The notes below the pieces were generated by a model. It was given only the letters and a program-made list of their open reading frames with translations. It ran no database searches and was not told where the DNA came from. Source: Aquimarina brevivitae (GTDB lineage Bacteria > Bacteroidota > Bacteroidia > Flavobacteriales > Flavobacteriaceae). From it: a stretch of 64,000 bases of DNA. The stretch is taken from NCBI RefSeq assembly GCF_004216895.1, contig NZ_SGXE01000002.1, positions 930,001 through 994,000 on the forward strand, given 5' to 3'. Each line of letters opens with the position of its first letter. The stretch's first letter is position 1. Both the position numbers and the translations under genes were made by a program. This document shows, piece after piece, positions 25,559-34,966 of the stretch.

Positions 25559-26200
25559 TTGATGGAGGAGCATTTTCATTTTCTACTTTATAAGCCCTAC
25601 GGCTACTTGAGCCAATTTGTTAATAATGGACAGAAAAAGAACTCAAAAAAACTGTTAGGTTCCTTATTCGATTTTCCTGAAGGCACTATGCCTGTAGGAA
25701 GATTGGATGAAAAATCAGAGGGATTACTTTTATTAACTACTGATGGTAAAGTCTGTAATTACTTTTGCAGTAGTGGCATCGAAAAAGAATACTACAGTTT
25801 GGTAGACGGCGACATTCCTCAAGATTCCATAGAAAAAATGAAGCGTGGTGTCAAAATTGGTTTAAATGGTAAAAAGTACACTACTAATTCCTGTGTAGTC
25901 CATAAATTACCTTCACCACCTGAGTTACCCGCAAGGGGTAAAAAGATTAGAGATGCCAGGCACGGACCAGTATCCTGGGTTTCCATTACACTTCAAGAAG
26001 GTAAGTATCGACAGGTTCGGAAAATGACCAGTACTGTAGGTTATCCGACCCTACGATTAGTTCGTGTTCGGATTGGTAATTTACAGCTACAACAAATGCA
26101 ACCTGGTGAGGTAGTCCCCCTTCAATTTGATGATGAGTTTATTGCTACTTGCCACGAATTTAGCAAAACCTATAGAAATACCTCTGACCAAATCACCTAA
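25559..26200 (+). CDS. RluE/RsuA-family 23S/16S rRNA pseudouridine synthase (213 aa)
   Basis: The catalytic motif of the RsuA family is clear: MPVGRLDEKSEGLLLLTTDG with the Asp nucleophile in GRLDEKSEG, followed by EKEYYSLVDG and the closing EGKYRQVRKMTSTVGYPTLR. The N-terminal S4 domain found in RsuA and RluB is missing, so RluE is the closest match among E. coli enzymes. It would isomerise a uridine in rRNA. The length (213) fits RluE. It converges on the HAD gene, only 5 bp away. Confidence 0.88.
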   Translation: MMEEHFHFLLYKPYGYLSQFVNNGQKKNSKKLLGSLFDFPEGTMPVGRLDEKSEGLLLLTTDGKVCNYFCSSGIEKEYYSLVDGDIPQDSIEKMKRGVKIGLNGKKYTTNSCVVHKLPSPPELPARGKKIRDARHGPVSWVSITLQEGKYRQVRKMTSTVGYPTLRLVRVRIGNLQLQQMQPGEVVPLQFDDEFIATCHEFSKTYRNTSDQIT

Positions 26201-26205
26201 GGAGA

Positions 26206-26898
26206 TTAAAGTACCTCCAACAAATCTGTTGCCTTTTCAAAACTTCTAAATTTATCGTTTTCAATTTTACCTTCATACACCTCGTGTGCCCAGGTCGTAT
26301 GAAACGGAATATGAAAAGCATAGGCTCCGATGTTCAATACTGGCACAATATCTGACTTTAGTGAATTGCCAACCATCAAAAATTCTTCAGGTTGTACATC
26401 TAAGTGTTTTACCAGTTTGGTATACTGTTTTTCTGTTTTATCCGATACGATTTCGATATGATGAAAATAAGGCTCTAAGCCTGATTTAATCAATTTACGT
26501 TCCTGATCTAACAAATCGCCTTTGGTAGCCATGACTAGGCGGTATTTTTTACTCAGGGTCGCTAAGGTAGGTTCAATTCCATCAATAAGATCTACAGGGT
26601 AGTCCAGCATTTCCTTGCCTTTGGCAATTAGTTTTTCTATTAGTGCTATGTTAACGTTACCCTTAGAGACTTCAATTGCTGCTTCAATTAAGGATAACGT
26701 AAAAGGTTTAATTCCATAACCATATAAGGGAAGATTTCGCATTTCCACATCAAATAGCAATTGATTAGCCTTATCCCTAGGCATAAATTCTGCTAACAAT
26801 TCGCAAAACTCTTCTTCAGCTGTTCTAAAAAAAGGCTCATTGACCCAAAGGGTATCATCAGCATCAAAGGCTATGGCCTTAATTGATTGTAAAGACAT
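26206..26898 (-). CDS. HAD-superfamily hydrolase (230 aa)
   Basis: HAD motif I is IKAIAFDADDTLW (two Asp), motif II lies in RLVMATKGDL, and the late motifs appear as VSDKTEKQYTKL and EEFLMVGNSLKSDIVPVLNI. This is a phosphatase-type HAD, possibly acting on a small phosphorylated metabolite. A longer frame reaches ATG 26952, but its first codons fall inside the terminator hairpin of the ettA gene, so the ATG at 26898 (MSLQSIKAIAFDADDTLW) is chosen. The substrate is unknown. Confidence 0.85.
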   Translation of the reverse strand: MSLQSIKAIAFDADDTLWVNEPFFRTAEEEFCELLAEFMPRDKANQLLFDVEMRNLPLYGYGIKPFTLSLIEAAIEVSKGNVNIALIEKLIAKGKEMLDYPVDLIDGIEPTLATLSKKYRLVMATKGDLLDQERKLIKSGLEPYFHHIEIVSDKTEKQYTKLVKHLDVQPEEFLMVGNSLKSDIVPVLNIGAYAFHIPFHTTWAHEVYEGKIENDKFRSFEKATDLLEVL

Positions 26899-26913
26899 AT
26901 ATTCTATAAACTT

Positions 26914-26949
26914 CAAAAAAAAAACGTGAGTCTTATGGGACTCACGTTT
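26914..26949 (-). terminator. Intrinsic terminator after ettA
   Basis: A perfect 11-bp stem (AAACGTGAGTC at 26922-26932 with GACTCACGTTT at 26939-26949, loop of 6) lies 10 bases past the ettA stop codon. On the minus strand it is followed by a run of T residues. This is a textbook Rho-independent terminator. Confidence 0.88.
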
Positions 26950-26959
26950 CATAACTTAT

Positions 26960-28651
26960 TTACCTTACTAACTTTTTATATTTAATACGCTTAGGCATCA
27001 AATCTCCACCCAAACGTTTCTTTTTATTTTCTTCATAATCAGAGAAACTACCTTCAAAGAAATATACCTGAGAATTTCCTTCAAATGCTAAAATATGCGT
27101 ACATATACGGTCCAAAAACCAGCGGTCGTGAGAAATGACCACCGCACACCCTGCAAAATTCTCCAAACCTTCTTCTAATGCACGTAGTGTATTCACATCA
27201 AGATCATTGGTTGGCTCATCGAGTAGCAATACGTTTCCTTCTTCTTTAAGCGTCATGGCCAAATGCAAACGGTTACGTTCTCCCCCAGATAAGGTTGACA
27301 CTTTTTTGTTTTGTTCGCTACCACTAAAATTGAAACGGCTTAAGTATGCTCTGGAGTTTACCTGTCTACCGCCCATCATGATTAATTCTTGCTCCTCACT
27401 AAAATTCTGCCATATGGTTTTTTCAGGATCAATATTGCTATGTGCCTGGTCAACATACGCTATTTTAGCGGTGTCACCAACAATGAACTCACCTTTATCA
27501 GGAGTTTCCTCGCCCATAATCATTTTAAAGATTGTTGTTTTACCAGCACCGTTGGGTCCGATAATACCAACGATACCTGCCTGTGGTAATTTAAAATTCA
27601 AATCTTCATAAAGCAGCTTGTCGCCAAACGCTTTACTTACGCCATTTGCTTCAATAACATTGGTTCCAAGTCTTGGTCCATTAGGAATATAGATTTCTAA
27701 TTTTTCATCAACTTGTTTCTGATCTTGATTCAGTAATTTGTCATAATTACTCAAACGTGCTTTTTGCTTGGCTTGTCTTCCTTTAGGTGCCATCTTTACC
27801 CACTCGAGCTCTCGCTCTAATGTTTTTTGGCGTTTAGACGCTTGCTTTTGTTCCTGCGCTAATCGCTTGGCTTTTTGATCCAACCAAGATGAATAGTTTC
27901 CTTTCCAAGGAATACCTTCTCCTCTATCCAACTCTAATATCCATCCCGCTACATTATCTAAGAAATAGCGGTCGTGAGTAACAGCGATCACCGTTCCTTT
28001 ATACTGCTGTAAATGGTGCTCTAACCAATGTACGGATTCTGCATCCAGGTGGTTCGTTGGCTCATCGAGCAGTAAAACATCTGGTTCTTGCAATAGCAGT
28101 CTACAAAGTGCGACACGTCGCTTTTCACCACCAGATAAGACTCCGATTTTTTTATCTGCTTCGGGAGTACGTAAAGCATCCATGGCAATCTCGAGCTTAG
28201 TCTCTAGTTCCCACGCATTGCTAGCATCTATCTCATCCTGTAACTTAGCTTGTTTGTCCATCAACTCCTGCATCTTATCAGGGTTTTCATAAACCTCTGG
28301 CAACCCAAACATATCGTTGATTTTGTTATACTCATCTAGTATGGCTACGGTTTCTGCAGCACCTTCCTTGACAACCTCTAGCACAGTTTTCTCCGGATCA
28401 AGTTTTGGCTCTTGTTCTAAAAAACCTACACTATACCCTGGTGCAAAAACCACGTCTCCCTGATAATTTTTGTCCTCGCCAGCAATAATCTTCAGTAAGG
28501 TAGATTTACCGGATCCGTTGAGACCTAAAATCCCAATTTTTGCTCCATAAAAGAAGCTGAGATATATATTTTTTAATACGGGAGTGTTAGCACTCTTATA
28601 CGTTTTGGTGACTCCAGACATGGAGAAAATCACCTTTTTGTCATCTGACAT
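26960..28651 (-). CDS. ettA: ABC-F protein EttA, energy-dependent translational throttle
   Basis: Two ABC ATPase domains in tandem without membrane segments mark an ABC-F protein. The first has IGILGLNGSGKSTLLKI, LSGGEKRRVALCRLL and LLLDEPTNHLD; the second has IGPNGAGKTTIFKM, LSGGERNRLHLAMTL and LLLDEPTNDLD. The length (563) and the linker with KMAPKGRQAKQKARLSNYD match EttA, which binds the ribosomal E site and gates the first elongation step according to ATP/ADP. It starts at ATG 28651. A strong terminator follows the stop. Confidence 0.93.
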   Translation of the reverse strand: MSDDKKVIFSMSGVTKTYKSANTPVLKNIYLSFFYGAKIGILGLNGSGKSTLLKIIAGEDKNYQGDVVFAPGYSVGFLEQEPKLDPEKTVLEVVKEGAAETVAILDEYNKINDMFGLPEVYENPDKMQELMDKQAKLQDEIDASNAWELETKLEIAMDALRTPEADKKIGVLSGGEKRRVALCRLLLQEPDVLLLDEPTNHLDAESVHWLEHHLQQYKGTVIAVTHDRYFLDNVAGWILELDRGEGIPWKGNYSSWLDQKAKRLAQEQKQASKRQKTLERELEWVKMAPKGRQAKQKARLSNYDKLLNQDQKQVDEKLEIYIPNGPRLGTNVIEANGVSKAFGDKLLYEDLNFKLPQAGIVGIIGPNGAGKTTIFKMIMGEETPDKGEFIVGDTAKIAYVDQAHSNIDPEKTIWQNFSEEQELIMMGGRQVNSRAYLSRFNFSGSEQNKKVSTLSGGERNRLHLAMTLKEEGNVLLLDEPTNDLDVNTLRALEEGLENFAGCAVVISHDRWFLDRICTHILAFEGNSQVYFFEGSFSDYEENKKKRLGGDLMPKRIKYKKLVR

Positions 28652-28684
28652 AAGCCCTAAAGTATTATACGTGAATTATAAATA

Positions 28685-28867
28685 TTAAACTCTTCCTTTT
28701 AATGCGTTAAAAACCCAAGCATTAGCTAAAAAACCAATACCTACAGAAGCGAATCCCCATCCAGAGACATCGCGATATCTAAAAGCACCTAAAGCAATTA
28801 ATGATAAACCTACAATAATCATAATAAACGTGGCCCATGCGAGCACTGTATTTTTATTCATTCCCAT
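28685..28867 (-). CDS. CAL67264 family small membrane protein (60 aa)
   Basis: Sixty residues carry two membrane helices (AWATFIMIIVGLSLIALGAF and GFASVGIGFLANAWVFNALK) joined by the loop RYRDVSGW. The pattern matches the flavobacterial CAL67264 family of tiny membrane proteins. Function is unknown. The gene lies just upstream of ettA on the same strand with 33 bp between them, so the two may share a transcript. The start ATG is at 28867, with a second Met at codon 3. Confidence 0.85.
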   Translation of the reverse strand: MGMNKNTVLAWATFIMIIVGLSLIALGAFRYRDVSGWGFASVGIGFLANAWVFNALKGRV

Positions 28868-29247
28868 AGTTATTGTTTAGTACATTGTTTAACTTAAATA
28901 AGTGCAAATATCGGTATTTTATCCCCAAAATAATACAATTTATAGATACATTATGAGATCTTTATCAATTATTGACTCGTACACAATTAGTTATGTTATA
29001 AATCAAATGCTTTTCCATTTACAATTTCTACAATTACCATTACTCAGCTCATATCACTTTTCTAAAATTACGTTAAAATATAAACCTTTACTGTTTTTAA
29101 GATAATTGTTACGCTCTGAATATCATTGATATAAATCCAAATACCTACATATCCTTTCGATTATTTATTGATGAATTTTGAGTATGATGAAAAATGTATG
29201 TCTTTTTCGTATTTTCGTGCAGCAAAAATCACACAATACCTATATAC
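28868..29247. other. AT-rich intergenic region between divergent genes (380 bases)
   Basis: I see no gene or strong repeat here. A plus-strand frame at 28902-29105 is open but has biased composition and no family features. The region should hold the promoters for the small membrane protein/ettA unit and for the acyl-CoA carboxylase gene. Confidence 0.4.
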
Positions 29248-30876
29248 ATGGATTTAAACTTCAATAAAAACGAAGATCACAATAAGCTATTAGTTTCAGA
29301 ATTAAAAAGAAGACTAGCAAAAGTAAAGCTTGGTGGTGGTGAAAAGCGAATTGAAAAACTACACGCCAAAGGTAAAATGACGGCAAGAGAACGAATCAAT
29401 TACCTATTGGATAATGAAGAAAAAGCTATCGAAATTGGCGCATTTGCTGGCGAGGATATGTACGAGGAGCACGGAGGCTGTCCTAGTGGTGGTGTGGTTG
29501 TAAAAATTGGACACGTTAGTGGTAAACAATGTATCGTAGTGGCCAATGATGCTACGGTGAAAGCCGGAGCCTGGTTTCCTATTACAGGTAAAAAGAACCT
29601 TAGAGCTCAAGAATTATCTATAGAAAATAAACTCCCTATAATTTATCTCGTCGATAGTGCCGGGGTATATCTACCGATGCAGGATGAAATTTTTCCGGAT
29701 AAAGAACATTTTGGGAGAATTTTTAGAAACAACGCCGTAATGAGTAGTATGGGAATCACCCAGATTTCTGCAGTAATGGGCAGCTGTGTGGCCGGTGGTG
29801 CGTATCTACCCATAATGAGTGATGAAGCGCTGATTGTAGATAAAACAGGAAGTATATTTTTAGCAGGAAGCTATCTGGTAAAAGCAGCTATTGGCGAAAG
29901 TATCGATAATGAAACCCTTGGGGGAGCTACAACGCATTGCGAAATATCTGGCGTTACTGACTACAAATCCAAAGATGACAAAGATGCACTTGATACTATC
30001 AAAAATATCATGTCTAAAATAGGTGATTTTGAAAAAGCTGGATTTAATCGCACCACTGCGAGCAAACCAAAAGAAAAGCCTGAAGATATTTATGGTATAC
30101 TCCCTAAAGCACGTAATGAACAATATGATATGAAAGAGATCATCAACAGACTAGTTGATGACTCCGATTTTGAAGAATACAAAGAAGGTTATGGACAAAC
30201 CATTATAACGGGTTACGCTCGTATCGATGGCTGGGCAGTTGGTATTGTAGCTAACCAACGCAAAATTGTAAAAAGCAAAAAAGGGGAAATGCAATTTGGT
30301 GGTGTGATTTACTCTGATTCTGCGGACAAGGCTACACGTTTTATTGCCAATTGTAATCAAAAGAAAATTCCATTAGTGTTTTTACAAGATGTAACCGGGT
30401 TTATGGTAGGTAGTAAAAGTGAACACGGAGGAATTATAAAGGATGGAGCCAAGATGGTGAATGCAGTAAGTAATAGCGTGGTTCCTAAGTTTACCGTGGT
30501 TATCGGAAACTCTTATGGTGCCGGTAACTATGCAATGTGTGGTAAAGCTTACGATCCAAGGTTAATTTGTGCCTGGCCAAGTGCAGAATTGGCAGTGATG
30601 GGCGGTGCACAGGCGGCGAAAGTATTGTTACAAATAGAAACTGCCTCGCTCAAAGCCAAAGGCGAAAAAATTTCTGAAGAAGACGAAAAAGCACTCTTCG
30701 AAAAAATAAAGAAACGCTATGATGAGCAAATATCGCCTTATTATGCTGCAGCAAGGATTTGGACTGATGCAATTATTGATCCTTTAGATACCCGAAAATG
30801 GATTTCGATGGGTATTGAAGCCGCAAATCATGCACCTATTGAAAAGAAGTTTAATTTAGGGGTACTACAAGTATAA
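29248..30876 (+). CDS. Acyl-CoA carboxylase beta (carboxyltransferase) subunit (542 aa)
   Basis: The two crotonase-like halves of a carboxyltransferase are seen. Early motifs are KMTARERINYLLDNEEKAIE and GKKNLRAQELSIENKLPIIY; the acyl-CoA site lies in VMGSCVAGGAYLPIMSDEAL; the second half shows IGNSYGAGNYAMCGKAYDPR and AELAVMGGAQAAKVL. The layout is closest to methylcrotonyl- or geranyl-CoA carboxylase beta subunits, with propionyl-CoA carboxylase the other option. It would move carboxyl from biotin to the acyl-CoA. No biotin-carrier alpha subunit lies nearby. An upstream ATG (29194) is in frame but encodes an unlikely leader, so ATG 29248 is chosen. Confidence 0.88.
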   Translation: MDLNFNKNEDHNKLLVSELKRRLAKVKLGGGEKRIEKLHAKGKMTARERINYLLDNEEKAIEIGAFAGEDMYEEHGGCPSGGVVVKIGHVSGKQCIVVANDATVKAGAWFPITGKKNLRAQELSIENKLPIIYLVDSAGVYLPMQDEIFPDKEHFGRIFRNNAVMSSMGITQISAVMGSCVAGGAYLPIMSDEALIVDKTGSIFLAGSYLVKAAIGESIDNETLGGATTHCEISGVTDYKSKDDKDALDTIKNIMSKIGDFEKAGFNRTTASKPKEKPEDIYGILPKARNEQYDMKEIINRLVDDSDFEEYKEGYGQTIITGYARIDGWAVGIVANQRKIVKSKKGEMQFGGVIYSDSADKATRFIANCNQKKIPLVFLQDVTGFMVGSKSEHGGIIKDGAKMVNAVSNSVVPKFTVVIGNSYGAGNYAMCGKAYDPRLICAWPSAELAVMGGAQAAKVLLQIETASLKAKGEKISEEDEKALFEKIKKRYDEQISPYYAAARIWTDAIIDPLDTRKWISMGIEAANHAPIEKKFNLGVLQV

Positions 30877-30948
30877 CAGTACACTTTTTATATCAAAAAG
30901 CGTATATAATTATAAATGTTATTTAAACAGTCATTATGTATAATCTAC

Positions 30949-30979
30949 AAAAGCCCTGTAACTAGTTTCAGGGCTTTTT
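30949..30979 (+). terminator. Intrinsic terminator after acyl-CoA carboxylase
   Basis: AAAAGCCCTG (30949-30958) pairs with CAGGGCTTTT (30969-30978) across a 10-base loop and runs into T residues. It lies about 75 bases past the carboxylase stop and isolates it from the TPR-AraC gene. Confidence 0.85.
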
Positions 30980-31011
30980 GTTTGTTATGATCAATAAGGG
31001 TTTCTTTTAAT

Positions 31012-31039
31012 TTAATACCTCGATTGTTGATTAATACCT
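31012..31039 (+). promoter_or_regulatory. Direct repeat TTAATACCT upstream of TPR-AraC gene
   Basis: TTAATACCT occurs at 31012-31020 and 31031-31039, 19 bases apart (close to two helical turns), 46-73 bases before the ATG. AraC-type proteins commonly bind direct repeats of about this spacing, so autoregulation is possible. Confidence 0.4.
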
Positions 31040-31084
31040 AAGAATCAAATATCTTCAACACACAAATTCACACACAATCATCTA

Positions 31085-32827
31085 ATGCGTATTCAATTTA
31101 TTTTGAAATATAGACTGCTGCTTATACTTGGAATGCTCTCCTTGGCCTATGGCTATAATCAGCGAAGCTTACCCCCTACGATCAATCAGGATTTAAAAGA
31201 TTTTATACTTCGCGAAAAGAAAACTGATAGTGTTGAGCAATTTTTAAGCACTGCTTTAAAATCAGGCAACCTTCAAAGTGAATCCTTATATCAATTATAC
31301 TTACAACGCGGCCAACTAGAGGAAAACAATCGTATCCAATACATTTCTTATTTCAATTTAAGTAAAATTGCTTCATCCAAGAAAGATCTGGAAACCGCAG
31401 TAAATTATGGTAATAAACTAGTTGCAATTAGTAAAAACTTCAACAATGCACATTATGAAATAAGTGCGCTAAATTTATTGGGGAATACCTATTACAACCA
31501 TAGAGATTATGATACTTCCTTACCGTATTATTTAGAGGCTGTTGAACTGGCGAAAGCAACTAATTTTCGGGATTTTGAACTTCAATTGCTGGCCAACATT
31601 AATAATATCAGAACACGAGTAGGAAAGGTAGAAACAGCACTCCACTCTTATCAGCAAATCATAAGCAAACTTAGCACTAAAGACTATAAAAATATATCGA
31701 ATTACTCTGGTACATACCTGTCCAATACGCTAGGCATCGGTGTTTGTTATTATTTGCTTGGGAATTATGATCAAGCGATTGAAACCTATACATTCGGAAT
31801 CAACAAAGCTAAAACACTTAATTCTTTAAGACACATACCGATATTTAATACGAATATTGGCGAAGCACTTATAGCAAAGGAGAAATATCCAGAAGCATTA
31901 GCCCTATTGGCATCTACGAAAGAAAGATTACTTAAAAATACGCCTAACTCGGTTAATCCATTGGTTTACACCATTAATTTACACTTAGCTAATCTACATT
32001 ATAAAACAGAACAGTACACAAAGGCTTTGCAATATTTAACTGAAAATTTTACACAGCTAAAAAAGGTACAAGATCAGATCCAGGTCGATAAACTTATGGA
32101 AATGTATGATTTAGCCGAACGTTCTGCGGAAAAGTTAGGTAATAAAGAAAAACAATTAGCCTATAGCAAAGCGTATCGGAGTATTGTGGATTCTATTTAT
32201 ACTGACAACCTAAATACCAAAGACAAGCTATATCAGAATGATATCGTAACCCTCCAAAAAGAAAATGAAAATCTAACATCGTCAAAACAGAAGATAGCGT
32301 TGTTTTTGCTGCTAGCTGTAGTCCTCGTTGGATCATTTGCTTTTATTCAATATTACCGAAATAAAAGAAATAAACGAAGATATCTTCAATTACAACAAAC
32401 CTTAGAGGAAAAAGAAACTGTCCCAGAAATACCTTCCAAAAAAGACAGTATTACGGATGATAAAGCAAGTACTTTACTTGGTAAACTGAAAGCATTAGAA
32501 AAAACTGAATTTTATCTCCAACAGGATTGCAATCTATACAATACTGCTAAGTTAATGGATACGAACACTAGTTATCTTTCAAAAATAATTAATGATCATT
32601 TGCAAAAATCATTTAATGAATACATCACAACACTTAGAATTACCTATTGTATTAAACGCTTAAAACTCGATCGAAAATTTAGGTCTTATACGATTAAGGG
32701 TATCGCTAATGAAATAGGCTATAAAAGTGTAAATACTTTTACGGCTGCTTTTAAGAAACAAACAGGCCTTTCGCATTCGTTTTTCATTAATCAAATCTCT
32801 ACCAAAGAAGAAGTTGTAAACGCATAA
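31085..32827 (+). CDS. TPR-AraC membrane-anchored transcription regulator, second copy (580 aa)
   Basis: The layout equals that of the regulator at 1.8-3.4 kb: N-terminal hydrophobic segment (YRLLLILGMLSLAYGY), about 330 residues of TPR-like helices (LGNTYYNHRDYDTSLPYYLE, LGIGVCYYLLGNYDQAIETY), a membrane helix (IALFLLLAVVLVGSFAFIQY), a basic linker and a C-terminal AraC helix-turn-helix (GIANEIGYKSVNTFTAAFKK). It should sense something outside the cytoplasm and act on nearby genes. A T9SS cargo gene, a lipoprotein gene and a double-glycine peptide gene follow on the same strand, and an exact 19-bp motif upstream of two of them is a candidate target. Confidence 0.88.
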   Translation: MRIQFILKYRLLLILGMLSLAYGYNQRSLPPTINQDLKDFILREKKTDSVEQFLSTALKSGNLQSESLYQLYLQRGQLEENNRIQYISYFNLSKIASSKKDLETAVNYGNKLVAISKNFNNAHYEISALNLLGNTYYNHRDYDTSLPYYLEAVELAKATNFRDFELQLLANINNIRTRVGKVETALHSYQQIISKLSTKDYKNISNYSGTYLSNTLGIGVCYYLLGNYDQAIETYTFGINKAKTLNSLRHIPIFNTNIGEALIAKEKYPEALALLASTKERLLKNTPNSVNPLVYTINLHLANLHYKTEQYTKALQYLTENFTQLKKVQDQIQVDKLMEMYDLAERSAEKLGNKEKQLAYSKAYRSIVDSIYTDNLNTKDKLYQNDIVTLQKENENLTSSKQKIALFLLLAVVLVGSFAFIQYYRNKRNKRRYLQLQQTLEEKETVPEIPSKKDSITDDKASTLLGKLKALEKTEFYLQQDCNLYNTAKLMDTNTSYLSKIINDHLQKSFNEYITTLRITYCIKRLKLDRKFRSYTIKGIANEIGYKSVNTFTAAFKKQTGLSHSFFINQISTKEEVVNA

Positions 32828-32831
32828 CTTA

Positions 32832-32850
32832 CTCAAATTTATAAAATTGA
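32832..32850 (+). promoter_or_regulatory. 19-bp motif, copy 1, upstream of T9SS cargo gene
   Basis: CTCAAATTTATAAAATTGA at 32832-32850 is repeated exactly at 34846-34864. The copy lies 80 bases before the ATG of the 32930 gene. An exact 19-mer in front of two genes behind the same regulator suggests a shared operator, although it is AT-rich. Confidence 0.5.
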
Positions 32851-32929
32851 TGCTTTTTCTAATTTTCCTTAAAGAGGCAACAAACCAATTTTAGTATTTT
32901 GTTAAAATTCAACAAACCATCACCAAACC

Positions 32930-34792
32930 ATGAAACTCAATTTTTCCTTTTTTTTACTTTTTGTCATAGCCTTAAAAACGGTAGTAGCACAAGAGAATAG
33001 TAAATCCTACTTGGATTGTGACTCCAACATTCTTGAGGTAACCCTAGAAATTTATAATAACCGAAGCAAACTCGTACTGCCAGAATCCTACAATCTTGTT
33101 ACTGAAGAAGAATATGGATCTATAATACTCAACATCTGTGCTCAGGACTATAGAACAACAAATTCCGCGGTGGAGCATTTGAATCTTTTAATATCTTTTC
33201 CTTTTATAAATACCACCTTGGACCCGGTAGAAATTCCACCTCCACCTCCACCTGGAGAAAGAACTGATGCAATCAAAAATAATGCTAACTGTTTTTTTAG
33301 CAGGTCTATACAATTACCCTGGGATGCTTATCAGGATGACTTTAGGTATGACGAAGGTCTTCCTCCAGGTCGACATAATTTTAGTTTATACCTAAGAAAT
33401 AAAAGTGAAATTATTGATCAGAAAGAAAACATTCCTTTTTTAGTATATAGCTTTGATGATCTGGATTTAGTAACATCTATAGTGGGTATTTTTAAAAGTA
33501 CTTCGAATAACAGTGTTTTGGTACAATGTACTTTTGAAAATATGCTCGCTGGTGATCTGGATTATGACAACTCCCAAACCATAGCATTATACGTATCCAA
33601 TGATGCAGTTTTAGATGCTAACGATCGACTTTTAACTAAGAGATCCTGGTATGATCCCGATGAATTCTTTATAGAAATTTCTGCTTCAGCGTATAACACT
33701 GCTAGAAACAAATATTTGATTGCACAGATTGATCCTTATAATCAATATGAGGAAGTCTGTGAAAATAATAATTCGAATGTTTATCGAATCTCACAAGCTA
33801 TTCCGAGCTTACCCGAGCATCCAACACGGTTATTGATTGGAGAGGCAAGAGTTTTTGAAGATCACAGTGGAAGAGTGCGACTATCCTGCTTAGTTAAAAA
33901 TCATAATGCTTATGACAGTCCAGATGACATAGAAATAGGTGTTTTTTATAAAAAGAACAATGGTCAGGAAGCGTTATTGGTTAAGAAAACCATGAAGAAA
34001 TTACCTCCCCGATCGACAATTTCTACTTTATTTTATGTCCCTAATCGTGGATTTAATTGGTTTAACAATAGAGAATTAAAATTTGTCATTGACCCGTATC
34101 AAAAGCTTATTGAAAATACCCGAAAAGATAACATCAGACGAATTGCTAATAGAGATTTAGAAAACGCTAATGGTCAGCGGATACGTTTTCATATGGATTA
34201 TGTTAATAAGAAAGGAGTCTTTACCTATACCGTTTTTAAGGACTATCAGTTTATACAAATTAATCTCTATGATTTTACTTCAAACTATGTAACTACCTTG
34301 TTTATATACGGTAAACCAAAAGGTCAGCATACATTAGAGGTGCCTTACTCCCACATCAAAGGAGCATTTTATTACTCAGCTATTTTTGGAACCGATGATT
34401 ACGTTTCATCAGACTGGATTGAACGGTCCCACGGACAATTGTATCATCAATATAATGGTAAGCTTCATAATCTTGTGGTATCGCTTCCTGATATATCCTA
34501 TCCGGATAATTCTTTTTCCAGACGTAAAACTAAAACAGAAGAAATAGTAGTTTACCCTAACCCATTTCAAGAAAAAGTGAATTTAGCAATTCCTGCTATA
34601 GTCGATGCTAATGTTGAACTGAAAATCTATACCACTACTGGGAAATTAATAGATGAGAAAAAAATTATCGAAAATAACAAATCATCTCAAAATTTTATGT
34701 TGTACGACGGTAGTCAACTCTCGTCTGGTTCCTACATTTATAAACTAACGGTAAACAAAACGACCTATGAAGGCACGCTGATCAAAAACTGA
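32930..34792 (+). CDS. T9SS-secreted CARDB-like surface protein (620 aa)
   Basis: A signal peptide (LNFSFFLLFVIALKTVVAQ) leads into beta-rich domains. A CARDB-like region is seen around residues 190-290 (NSQTIALYVSNDAVLDANDR and KYLIAQIDPYNQYEEVCENN), and a second similar unit around 300-400. The last 80 residues are a type A T9SS sorting domain (EEIVVYPNPFQEKVNLAIP, LKIYTTTGKLIDEKKI, LSSGSYIYKLTVNKTTYEGT), so the protein is sent across the outer membrane and attached or released. A proline run (PPPPPPG) occurs near residue 105. It follows the TPR-AraC regulator by 102 bp and carries the 19-bp motif upstream. Confidence 0.87.
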   Translation: MKLNFSFFLLFVIALKTVVAQENSKSYLDCDSNILEVTLEIYNNRSKLVLPESYNLVTEEEYGSIILNICAQDYRTTNSAVEHLNLLISFPFINTTLDPVEIPPPPPPGERTDAIKNNANCFFSRSIQLPWDAYQDDFRYDEGLPPGRHNFSLYLRNKSEIIDQKENIPFLVYSFDDLDLVTSIVGIFKSTSNNSVLVQCTFENMLAGDLDYDNSQTIALYVSNDAVLDANDRLLTKRSWYDPDEFFIEISASAYNTARNKYLIAQIDPYNQYEEVCENNNSNVYRISQAIPSLPEHPTRLLIGEARVFEDHSGRVRLSCLVKNHNAYDSPDDIEIGVFYKKNNGQEALLVKKTMKKLPPRSTISTLFYVPNRGFNWFNNRELKFVIDPYQKLIENTRKDNIRRIANRDLENANGQRIRFHMDYVNKKGVFTYTVFKDYQFIQINLYDFTSNYVTTLFIYGKPKGQHTLEVPYSHIKGAFYYSAIFGTDDYVSSDWIERSHGQLYHQYNGKLHNLVVSLPDISYPDNSFSRRKTKTEEIVVYPNPFQEKVNLAIPAIVDANVELKIYTTTGKLIDEKKIIENNKSSQNFMLYDGSQLSSGSYIYKLTVNKTTYEGTLIKN

Positions 34793-34845
34793 GGTTGTGA
34801 TTGTTTAGACTTAGAAAATTGAAAGCTGTATTAGGTACAAATGTG

Positions 34846-34864
34846 CTCAAATTTATAAAATTGA
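34846..34864 (+). promoter_or_regulatory. 19-bp motif, copy 2, upstream of lipoprotein gene
   Basis: This is an exact copy of the motif at 32832-32850 and lies 102 bases before the ATG of the 34967 gene. A looser relative (AAAATTTATAATACTT) occurs at 35638-35653, just before the leader element of the peptide gene at 35706. Confidence 0.5.
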
Positions 34865-34966
34865 CTTGCTAATAATTTAATAAACAAAGGAATACTAATA
34901 GTTTTACTCACGGGTTATCAGCTGATCCACAACTCAAAATTAGTATTAACAATTAAAATTATTACA

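Noticed and set aside
26899..26952. Longer N-terminus of the HAD hydrolase
   Set aside because: The extra codons lie inside the ettA terminator hairpin and the T-run, so they are unlikely to be translated.
28902..29105. Plus-strand frame of 67 codons between the small membrane protein and the carboxylase gene
   Set aside because: It lies in AT-rich promoter space, has biased composition, no recognisable motif and no plausible upstream signals.
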